Position numbers and translations under genes: made by a program. A stretch of DNA of 5,948 bases from Thermococci archaeon (lineage in GTDB: Archaea; Methanobacteriota_B; Thermococci; Thermococcales; Thermococcaceae). Positions 1-4,702 of the stretch are shown piece by piece. Each line of letters begins with the position of its first letter. Position 1 is the stretch's first letter. The stretch is from assembly GCA_003663535.1 (NCBI GenBank), contig QMUE01000098.1, positions 1 to 5,948 of the forward strand. The letters run 5' to 3'. The notes under the pieces are model-generated. The model saw nothing but the letters and a program-made list of their open reading frames with translations, ran no database searches and had not been told where the DNA came from.

Positions 1-221
1 CCGCTGCTCCCTTCCGGGCCTCGCGGGGTTCAGCGGGCAAAGGGAGTTAGCGGAGCCCTTCAGCTCCACCTCTCCCACCGCCGGCCCCGTGGGACAAGGG
101 CTCATGACTCCTCCCGGCTTCCGCCGCTGGATTCAGGAACCGCCCCCCGGGCTTCAGCCCCCGCATATCGACGGTTTCGGGTTCCAGGGGACGCCGAACC
201 CCCCAGCCTAGTCCGCCGCCA
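1..221 (-). ncRNA. ffs: Archaeal SRP (7S) RNA, 5' part; 3' end off the left edge
   Basis: This is the RNA scaffold of the signal recognition particle, which binds SRP19 and SRP54 and targets nascent membrane and secreted proteins to the translocon. Read on the minus strand it starts near 221 with GGCGGCGGACUAGG and folds into the 5' domain (helices 2-4). It then runs into the S domain and ends in helix 8. Helix 8 is diagnostic: a GGAA tetraloop (12-15) is closed by CCC (16-18) and GGG (9-11), followed by the SRP54-binding AGCAGC asymmetric loop (3-8). The gene is extremely GC-rich against an AT-rich background, as in thermophile structural RNAs. About 220 nt are visible of the roughly 300 nt usual for archaea, so the 3' strand of helix 5 and the end of helix 1 lie outside. 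The 5' end is inferred from TATA spacing and could shift by a few bases. Confidence 0.95.
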
Positions 222-243
222 TTCAATTATACCTATCAATGAA

Positions 244-258
244 TATATAAAGGTTTGG
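244..258 (-). promoter_or_regulatory. BRE/TATA promoter of the SRP RNA gene
   Basis: On the minus strand the sequence reads CCAAACC followed by TTTATATA, a near-ideal archaeal BRE plus TATA box (TATA at 244-251). Its centre lies about 26 bp upstream of the predicted SRP RNA 5' end at about 221, the normal archaeal spacing. This fits a strong, constitutive stable-RNA promoter. The roughly 95 bp between the SRP RNA and the next gene hold only this promoter and a T-run terminator. Confidence 0.85.
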
Positions 259-306
259 TATCCTATAATCAGAGACGACATAACATTTGATTTATATCAT
301 CTTACC

Positions 307-312
307 AAAAAA
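307..312 (-). terminator. Oligo-T terminator after the cutA-DUF99 operon
   Basis: A run of six T on the minus strand lies 5 bp past the TAG stop of the DUF99 gene. Archaeal RNA polymerase terminates at such T-runs without needing a hairpin, and none is visible here. It lies upstream of the SRP promoter and would separate the operon from the SRP RNA gene. Confidence 0.5.
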
Positions 313-317
313 GAGCC

Positions 318-905
318 CTATTCCTTTTTGGATTCCCCACTCATAACTGCAGACGCTATCATATGGGCCAATCTTAAAGGCTCAGGAATTAAAGAACTTT
401 TTTGAGTTAATCTTATTATTTCTTCGGTTTGGTCATAAGAAACTCCAATAGCCTGATAATACAACTTCCCGGGGATTAACTCTTTTATTTTGCCAGCTTT
501 GTGTAAGAGGCTTATTCTCTCCTCCGCATCTGAGAAATGTTTCTTTAAAGCCTTTTCCATAGCCTGCAAGTCAGGTCTTTTTCTTATCACTATTATTACG
601 GGCAGTCGCGTCTCTCTGCTCAGCTCTTCAACATCAACTACGTTAAACCCCGCATAAGTTATTCCCTTGAGCATTATAATTCTCAGATCCTTAAAGCGGG
701 AACTGTTTATGGCCTCGATCATTTTTTCCGTTGCATCTCTTCCATCAACTTCAATCCATCTTGTTACAACTCCAACGACATCTTGAGAACCTTTCATAAT
801 GACTCCAACCAGAATAGTCTTATCTCGCTTAATCTTGGATTTAAAAGAAAAAGTGCCGTCATCAAAGCCAATGACTCTTATTTGGGGCTTTATTTTCCTA
901 ATCAT
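318..905 (-). CDS. DUF99 / UPF0215 family protein, endonuclease V-like fold
   Basis: A 195-residue protein of the archaeal DUF99 (UPF0215, COG1628) family, described as a homolog of endonuclease V with an RNase H-like fold; its function is not established. The first strand carries RVIGFDDG (residues 10-17), with D15 and D16 at the place of the first catalytic acid of endonuclease V. The second motif reads [14 protein letters not shown] (78-91). The Lys at 80, just before Gly, occupies the position where endonuclease V has a catalytic Asp, so nuclease activity is doubtful. The middle and C-terminal parts (about 100-190) are alpha/beta, ending in a conserved [10 protein letters not shown] helix. 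The ATG at 905 is preceded by GAGGT (911-915) at 7 bp spacing and overlaps the cutA stop as ATGA, implying translational coupling. There is no signal peptide or membrane segment, so it should be cytoplasmic. Confidence 0.88.
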   Translation of the reverse strand: MIRKIKPQIRVIGFDDGTFSFKSKIKRDKTILVGVIMKGSQDVVGVVTRWIEVDGRDATEKMIEAINSSRFKDLRIIMLKGITYAGFNVVDVEELSRETRLPVIIVIRKRPDLQAMEKALKKHFSDAEERISLLHKAGKIKELIPGKLYYQAIGVSYDQTEEIIRLTQKSSLIPEPLRLAHMIASAVMSGESKKE

Positions 906-1216
906 TTTGTTACCTCTAACAGCCAGTTTAAGTACTCTTTATTGACGTGATCGACATCTATTCTTATTATAGCAGGAACAGTATATGGATGAAGCTCTCT
1001 CAAAACATCTTTAAGCTCACTCCAGAGGTCAACTTTTGTCTTTAATAGTGCTCCAATCTCATTGTCATTTTCAATTTGTCCTTGCCACCAGTAAAAGGCT
1101 TTGTGTTCCCTCAAATTAGCACAAGCTATTAGTTTTCTTTCCAAGAGTTCCCTCGTAATTTTTTCAGCACTTTTCCAATTAGGGAATGTTGTATAAACGA
1201 GTATCATCTCACTCAT
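902..1216 (-). CDS. cutA: CutA1 divalent-cation tolerance protein
   Basis: A 104-residue CutA1 protein, the usual family length, very similar to the hyperstable trimeric CutA1 of Pyrococcus horikoshii. Family signatures are MILVYTTFP at the N-terminus, [10 protein letters not shown] (29-38), the aromatic FYWWQG (41-46), and the C-terminal [10 protein letters not shown] strand (79-88). CutA1 forms a ferredoxin-like trimer that binds divalent metals such as Cu(II). It was named for copper tolerance in E. coli, but its physiological role is unsettled. The ATG at 1216 is preferred over the in-frame ATG at 1207 because GGGGGA lies 6-7 bp upstream of it (about 1222-1228). It is the first gene of a two-gene operon, overlapping the DUF99 gene by 4 bp, and is divergent from acylphosphatase. 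It is a soluble cytoplasmic protein with no export signal. Confidence 0.95.
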   Translation of the reverse strand: MSEMILVYTTFPNWKSAEKITRELLERKLIACANLREHKAFYWWQGQIENDNEIGALLKTKVDLWSELKDVLRELHPYTVPAIIRIDVDHVNKEYLNWLLEVTK

Positions 1217-1244
1217 GTTCTTCCCCCAATGAGGATTAGCGTAA

Positions 1245-1262
1245 GATAAACTTAAATTTTAT
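1245..1262. promoter_or_regulatory. Overlapping divergent promoters for cutA and acylphosphatase
   Basis: The 75 bp between the two start codons contains a single AT-rich core, about 1247-1260, readable as a TATA element on both strands. On minus it reads AAAATTTAAGTTTA, placing a start near 1226-1228, about 10 nt before the cutA ATG. On plus it reads AAACTTAAATTTT, placing a start near 1281, about 10 nt before the acylphosphatase ATG. With one core serving both directions the two transcripts may compete or be co-regulated. The TATA assignment is by eye. Confidence 0.45.
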
Positions 1263-1291
1263 GTTAGGCTATTTCTTAATGGGGAGAATTA

Positions 1292-1567
1292 ATGGAAATA
1301 GTGAGGGCACATTTGAAAATATATGGACGGGTCCAAGGAGTCGGGTTTAGGTGGAGTATGCAAAGAGAGGCAAAAAAACTAGGTGTCAATGGATGGGTAA
1401 GAAATCTTCCCAATGGTAGCGTAGAAGCTGTGATTGAGGGTGAAAAAGAAAGAGTGGAAGCTCTAATCGGCTGGGCCCACCAAGGACCAGCTTGGGCCCG
1501 TGTCACAAGAGTGAAAATCAGTTGGGAACCCCCAAAAGGGGAAAGGGGATTCAGAGTTGTAGGTTAA
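1292..1567 (+). CDS. acyP: Acylphosphatase
   Basis: A 91-residue acylphosphatase (EC 3.6.1.7), which hydrolyses the carboxyl-phosphate bond of acyl phosphates such as 1,3-bisphosphoglycerate or acetyl phosphate. It is full length for the family, with the ferredoxin-like alpha/beta sandwich. The phosphate-binding loop is GRVQGVGFR (12-20), with catalytic Arg20. The second signature [17 protein letters not shown] (34-50) supplies catalytic Asn38. Both essential residues are present, so it should be active. The ATG at 1292 has GGGGAG (1281-1286) 5 bp upstream. An earlier ATG at 1279 is out of frame. The TAA stop overlaps the stop of the convergent HTH/ACT gene in the 4-bp TTAA at 1564-1567. It is cytoplasmic and diverges from cutA. 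The physiological substrate cannot be read from the sequence. Confidence 0.96.
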   Translation: MEIVRAHLKIYGRVQGVGFRWSMQREAKKLGVNGWVRNLPNGSVEAVIEGEKERVEALIGWAHQGPAWARVTRVKISWEPPKGERGFRVVG

Positions 1568-2157
1568 TCCTCAGTATTCAAGCCTTCTATAACCACTTTC
1601 TTGGGACAATACTTAACCTCACAATAGCTACAGACAAGCCTTTCTTTGGTCTTTTCAGGAGTGTGAAGAACAAGTTTTCTAAATCCAGGGATGTCTTTTA
1701 CCTTCACAAAGACTTCTACTGGTAAAGTACCGTCTATAACTATGTAAGCTTTAGCTTCCTCTTGTATTAAGTTTCGGCTAAATATTTCCATAACTTGAAC
1801 ATTATTTTCATTGAGATACCTCATGAGCTCTGAAAGTGCAAAAGGGTAATCCCTCTTTTCAAGCTCTATTTCTAGCACTTCCCACCCCATAATCGGCGCC
1901 ATTGTTATCAAACTTGGGAGAGGATTTAATTTTTCAAATACCATTTTTAATGGATATGTCTTTTCTATGTATTCAATAGTGTGGTAGATTATCTTTCTAT
2001 TAACCCCAATTACACGGGAAAGTTCACTTATTGGAACTTCCACTTCTCTCAGATATATCTTACCATTTTTCACACTTAAACCAGTCTCAAAAAGGAATTC
2101 TGCAACCTTCCTTCTTGCCGGAAAATTCTTAAAATAAGAATCTAGTATGAGCATCAT
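1564..2157 (-). CDS. HTH plus ACT-domain regulator of amino acid metabolism (COG2061-like)
   Basis: A 197-residue predicted transcriptional or allosteric regulator resembling the archaeal COG2061 group. Residues 42-65 ([20 protein letters not shown] and after) look like a helix-turn-helix, with the turn at IGVN and a recognition helix [12 protein letters not shown]. Residues about 92-168 form an ACT-like beta-alpha-beta-beta-alpha-beta unit, a fold that often binds amino acids and controls enzymes or DNA binding. The tail adds C176-x2-C179-x4-C184 (CSYCEVKYC), a possible metal or redox site outside the ACT fold. The start is one of two adjacent ATGs (2157 or 2154); GGGGTGA lies 6 bp before the first, which is chosen. 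A palindromic site between its TATA box and its start suggests autoregulation. It is convergent with acyP and divergent from the DUF460 gene. The ligand and targets are unknown; amino acid sensing is inferred from the ACT domain alone. Confidence 0.7.
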   Translation of the reverse strand: MMLILDSYFKNFPARRKVAEFLFETGLSVKNGKIYLREVEVPISELSRVIGVNRKIIYHTIEYIEKTYPLKMVFEKLNPLPSLITMAPIMGWEVLEIELEKRDYPFALSELMRYLNENNVQVMEIFSRNLIQEEAKAYIVIDGTLPVEVFVKVKDIPGFRKLVLHTPEKTKERLVCSYCEVKYCPKKVVIEGLNTED

Positions 2158-2174
2158 CTTTGGTCACCCCTTAT

Positions 2175-2190
2175 ACAATGTTGTGTACAA
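2175..2190. promoter_or_regulatory. Operator-like palindrome ACAA-N2-TTGT-N2-ACAA
   Basis: Three alternating half-sites read ACAA TG TTGT GT ACAA. The first two form a dyad centred at 2179/2180 with outer matches at 2172-2173 and 2186-2187. The last two form a second TTGT-N2-ACAA dyad. The site fills the space between the TATA box and the predicted start of the HTH/ACT gene, the classic repressor position in archaea. Binding by the gene's own product is an inference. Confidence 0.45.
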
Positions 2191-2194
2191 ATGA

Positions 2195-2210
2195 ATATTT
2201 AAGCTTTTCT
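2195..2210 (-). promoter_or_regulatory. BRE/TATA promoter of the HTH/ACT regulator gene
   Basis: Read on the minus strand, AGAAAAG (2204-2210) followed by CTTAAATAT (2195-2203) matches an archaeal purine-rich BRE plus TATA box. The predicted transcription start is near 2173, giving a leader of about 16 nt that contains the GGGGTGA ribosome site. The operator-like palindrome at 2175-2190 lies between this box and the start. Confidence 0.6.
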
Positions 2211-2225
2211 ATAACCAAAGTTTGC

Positions 2226-2239
2226 AACAAGCTTTAAAA
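2226..2239 (+). promoter_or_regulatory. Candidate TATA box for the DUF460 gene
   Basis: CTTTAAAA (2232-2239), preceded by the purine-rich CAACAAG, is the best TATA candidate upstream of the DUF460 gene. It predicts a transcription start near 2261 and a leader of about 23 nt. An alternative AT-rich stretch near 2249-2256 would give an almost leaderless message. The choice cannot be settled by reading alone. Confidence 0.4.
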
Positions 2240-2284
2240 CCCTTTTTCCAAATATGAAAACAGTGTGAGAGTCTCCAAAAGGTG

Positions 2285-4273
2285 ATGCCTATTCTAGTCG
2301 TTGGTATTGATATAATCAGTGAAGAACCAAAACGCTTTGCCGTGGTTAGTTGGTTTAATGGAAAACTCATCAAACATGGAGAGTTTACTTTCTATAGGCT
2401 TATCAGGTTCATACGAGCCAAAAAACCAGACATAGTTGCCACAGACAACATACATGAGCTTGGAGAGTATTTAAGAAAATTCATACGCGCTCTTCCACAA
2501 GGAACGAAAATCGTGCAAATAACTGGTAGACCTGGGGAGCAGAGACCCTTATGGGGGCTGGCCAAGGAACATGGAATTAGAGTTGGAGATAAATTTAATC
2601 CTTATGAAGAAGCAAAAGTATGTGCTCTCCTAGCCGCCAAGGGGATTGGTTATGAGGTCTTGGCCTTTGAAGATGAAGTCATTATCAAAGTTTCAAGAGG
2701 GAGAAGTCAAGGAAAAGGTGGTTGGAGCCAAGATCGTTATAGAAGAAGAGTGCATAATTTGATACAAAATAAAGTGAGAGAGATTGAAGAGAGCCTAAAA
2801 AAAGCCAACATTCCCTTTGATATAGAGATCAAAGAAAAAGATCAAGGCTTAGAAAGAGGGGAGTTCAGAGTATATGCATCTAGAGAAGAACTTGCAGGAT
2901 TAATAAAACCCATGCGTGGAGGGGATGTTGAAGTCCGGATACGACCTGTTGAGAGAAAAACCTTTGAGTTTGTCCCACTAAAAAGCGAACGTGCAATAAG
3001 AGAAAGAAAAAGTGTTATAGTCGGCCTTGATCCAGGTATAACAGTAGGAATTGCCGCTTTAGACCTCAATGGGCAGGTATTGACGACATACAGCGAGCGA
3101 AACATGGCTATAAGTGATGTGATTAAGTTTATAAGTGAAATCGGACACCCCATAATAATTTCTACTGACGTAAATCCAGCTCCAGGATTAGTAGAAAAAA
3201 TAGCCCGATCCTTCAAAGCCCTCCTTTTTGTACCAAGAGAGAGCCTAAAGGTAGAAGAAAAGAACGAACTTTTAAGAAACCTTGGAGTAACTGTGGAAGA
3301 TGATCATCAAAGAGACGCCCTAACAGCGGCCTATAAGGCATATCTACGTTTAAAACCGAAACTTGACCATATAGACGCAAAACTTAAAGAGTTGGAGATT
3401 GGAGGAAAGGGAGAAGAGATAAAAGCCCTTGTCGTACAGGGATATAACTTGGGAGAGGCCATATTAAAGGTCAAAGAAAAAGAAAAACCAAAAGAAGAAA
3501 TCAGAGCAGCAGAAGAGAAAGAGGCCTCTCTAGATCTTGGCCCATATCTCGAGAAAATAAAAGAACTTGAGAAAACCATCGAGTTTCTAGAGAAAGAAAA
3601 TCAAGAACTAAGAGCCATGATTGAAGAACAACGAAAAATCATTGAAAATTTAGAAACTAAAATTGCTACATACGATGAGAAAATTAGAGAAAAAATACTC
3701 AGAACCAAAGAGATAGAAGCAAAAGAAAAGAGAATAGTATATCTCGAAAAAGAATTAAGAGAAGCAAAATCAATCATAGAAAAACTAAGCAAAGATCTGG
3801 TCCTAACAAAGAGGATGCATCTTCTCGAGCTTAAAGGAAGCGCTGTGCCAATTAAGGTCATTGAAAACTTAACTTGGAAAGAATTAGAAGAGTTAGAACG
3901 CTCCACTAGTATCAAAAGAGATGATGTCCTTTACATTCTTAATCCCGCCGGTGCTGGCAGAAGCATAGGAGAGCATATATCAGAAAAAAGAGTAAAAGCC
4001 ATAATAAGTGCAAAACCTCTACCTAATGTTATTTATGAAGTATTAAAAGAGAATAAAATTCCAGTCCTCTATGAAGGTGAAATTGAAGTAAAACGAGTGG
4101 ATGAATTCGCCATAGTAGATAGAAAAGAGCTTGAAAAAGCTATAGAAGAAAAATTAAATCAATGGAAAGAAGAAGAGAAGCAAAAAGAAGTTCAAGAGTT
4201 CCTAAGACTTGTTGAAGAATACAGGTTGGAAAGAATTAGAGAGCTTAAGAAAAAAGCTGATGAGGAACATTAG
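2285..4273 (+). CDS. DUF460 / COG2433 protein: two RNase H-like domains plus coiled coil
   Basis: A 662-residue archaeal protein of the DUF460 (COG2433) group, annotated as a possible RNase H-fold nuclease of the RuvC/YqgF type; its cellular role is unknown. Domain 1 (about 1-130) begins with strand PILVVGIDI (2-10, D9) and continues with PDIVATDN (48-55, D54), a degenerate RNase H-like fold. A basic linker (about 140-235) includes GRSQGKGGWSQDRYRRR. Domain 2 (about 243-355) is clearly RuvC-like: VGLDPG with D249, IIISTD with D295, and DDHQRDA with D339, D340, H341 and D344. A long charged coiled coil follows (about 420-510), then a small alpha/beta domain (about 515-610) and a basic C-terminal helix. 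The start is ATG 2285 or the adjacent GTG 2282. AGGTGATG overlaps the start codon and no properly spaced ribosome site is seen. The stop overlaps the convergent pseudogene by 4 bp. Confidence 0.88.
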   Translation: MPILVVGIDIISEEPKRFAVVSWFNGKLIKHGEFTFYRLIRFIRAKKPDIVATDNIHELGEYLRKFIRALPQGTKIVQITGRPGEQRPLWGLAKEHGIRVGDKFNPYEEAKVCALLAAKGIGYEVLAFEDEVIIKVSRGRSQGKGGWSQDRYRRRVHNLIQNKVREIEESLKKANIPFDIEIKEKDQGLERGEFRVYASREELAGLIKPMRGGDVEVRIRPVERKTFEFVPLKSERAIRERKSVIVGLDPGITVGIAALDLNGQVLTTYSERNMAISDVIKFISEIGHPIIISTDVNPAPGLVEKIARSFKALLFVPRESLKVEEKNELLRNLGVTVEDDHQRDALTAAYKAYLRLKPKLDHIDAKLKELEIGGKGEEIKALVVQGYNLGEAILKVKEKEKPKEEIRAAEEKEASLDLGPYLEKIKELEKTIEFLEKENQELRAMIEEQRKIIENLETKIATYDEKIREKILRTKEIEAKEKRIVYLEKELREAKSIIEKLSKDLVLTKRMHLLELKGSAVPIKVIENLTWKELEELERSTSIKRDDVLYILNPAGAGRSIGEHISEKRVKAIISAKPLPNVIYEVLKENKIPVLYEGEIEVKRVDEFAIVDRKELEKAIEEKLNQWKEEEKQKEVQEFLRLVEEYRLERIRELKKKADEEH

Positions 4274-4570
4274 ACTCCATTTAGAAGCTCTCGAAGTAAT
4301 CTAAAATACTTTCCAGTCTCTTGAGCACCTTTCTGAGTTATTTCCACTGCAGTTCTGGATCTATCGGAAAGAACTTTTTTGAGCTTCACATCTCCTGCTT
4401 TTTCAAGAGGTTTCAAATGAGAATCCAGATTACGTGGAGTCATTTCCAGCACTCCAAGCAAATCCTTAAGTGACCTACCCCGCCCTGAAGAGCGAGGTTT
4501 TTACGAGGTAAAACATTATAACCAACTTAGTGGGATTTCCAAGTATGTGGTTCTTTACGAGTTCTTTTAT
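4270..4570 (-). pseudogene. Broken PH1061-like winged-helix transcriptional regulator
   Basis: Remains of a small winged-helix DNA-binding regulator like P. horikoshii PH1061, about 100 residues when intact. The N-terminal half is read from 4570 to 4502 as IKELVKNHILGNPTKLVIMF and onward to YLV, the first helices. In that frame it then runs into a TAG at 4475-4477. The second half resumes in a different frame from about 4473 as SLKDLLGVLEMTPRNLDSHL, the recognition helix, then the wing KLKKVLSDRSRTAVEIT, ending at a TAA. About 34 nt separate FYLV from KDLL, where PH1061 as I recall it has about 8 residues. This stretch contains a GC-rich hairpin. No start codon precedes the N-terminal half in frame: a second hairpin occupies that place. 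The 63-codon stretch from TTG 4461 is therefore a fragment without a complete HTH, probably not a functional gene. Confidence 0.75.
4470..4498. mobile_element. GC-rich hairpin, putative IS200/IS605-type end (left copy)
   Basis: CTACCCCGCCCT followed by GAAGAGCGAGG forms an imperfect stem: 4477-4485 against 4490-4498, loop TGAA at 4486-4489, mismatches at C4484/A4491 and C4480/A4495. It lies inside the winged-helix pseudogene and shifts its frame. Positions 4470-4486 are the inverted copy of 4595-4611 (16 of 17 matching). Such subterminal hairpins mark IS200/IS605-family ends, and this motif looks like those of Thermococcales tnpB elements. No transposase is present between the copies. Confidence 0.5.
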
Positions 4571-4583
4571 CCAATTGGAGAGA

Positions 4584-4611
4584 CCCCATCCGTAAGGGCG
4601 GGGTAGTTCAC
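4584..4611. mobile_element. GC-rich hairpin, putative IS200/IS605-type end (right copy)
   Basis: CCCCATCC (4584-4591), loop GTAA, and GGGCGGGG (4596-4603) form an 8-bp stem with one A/C mismatch and one T/G wobble. TAGTTCAC follows directly. Positions 4595-4611 are the inverted partner of 4470-4486. It sits where the start codon of the winged-helix pseudogene should be, just downstream of a possible TATA box at 4634-4641 on minus. The sequence between the hairpins encodes the regulator's N-terminal half, so this is not a simple miniature element with its own core. Confidence 0.5.
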
Positions 4612-4664
4612 ATCTTTGAAATAATATATCTCCTATTTATAGCATGATGTCTCTCCGAATTTCA

Positions 4665-4680
4665 GAGAAAACCTTAAGCC
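4665..4680 (+). promoter_or_regulatory. BRE/TATA promoter of the radical SAM gene (leaderless)
   Basis: GAGAAAACC followed by TTAAGCC gives a purine-rich BRE and a weak TATA box centred near 4676, about 27 bp before the ATG at 4703. That spacing places the transcription start at or within a few bases of the start codon. No Shine-Dalgarno-like sequence precedes the ATG. Both facts suggest a leaderless message. Confidence 0.5.
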
Positions 4681-4702
4681 GATTAAACTCAAAAATCCCT
4701 TG

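Larger units (their letters stand above)
4470..4611. repeat. 17-bp inverted repeat pair GTGAMCTACCCCGCCCT
   Basis: Left copy 4470-4486 reads GTGACCTACCCCGCCCT. The reverse complement of the right copy 4595-4611 reads GTGAACTACCCCGCCCT, with one mismatch. The copies are separated by 108 bp and are far more GC-rich than their surroundings. Each is also half of its own local hairpin. Confidence 0.85.

Noticed and set aside
1276..1297. Direct repeat TTAATGG at 1276 and 1289 near the acyP start
   Set aside because: At seven bases in AT-rich DNA it is expected by chance, and the first ATG is out of frame.
1276..1506. Minus-strand open frame across acyP
   Set aside because: It is antisense to a clearly conserved acylphosphatase and its translation has no recognisable domain.
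1492..1725. Plus-strand open frame spanning the end of acyP and the tail of the HTH/ACT gene
   Set aside because: It is out of frame with acyP, antisense to the regulator, and shows no family resemblance.
2842..3915. Minus-strand open frames within the DUF460 gene
   Set aside because: Their Ser/Phe/Ile-rich translations are the expected antisense of Lys/Glu-rich coding sequence.
4256..4336. C/D box small RNA (TGATGA at 4259 and CTGA near 4333)
   Set aside because: The boxes are too far apart for a typical archaeal C/D RNA, no D'/C' pair lies between them, and the first box is inside the DUF460 coding end.
4270..4461. A 63-codon gene starting at TTG 4461
   Set aside because: The conserved N-terminal helices of the family are found upstream in another frame, so this stretch is the tail of a broken gene rather than a small independent one.
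4470..4611. Simple MITE made of two inverted ends and a non-coding core
   Set aside because: The core encodes, in the correct orientation, the N-terminal half of the same regulator whose C-terminal half lies outside, so the core is native gene sequence.
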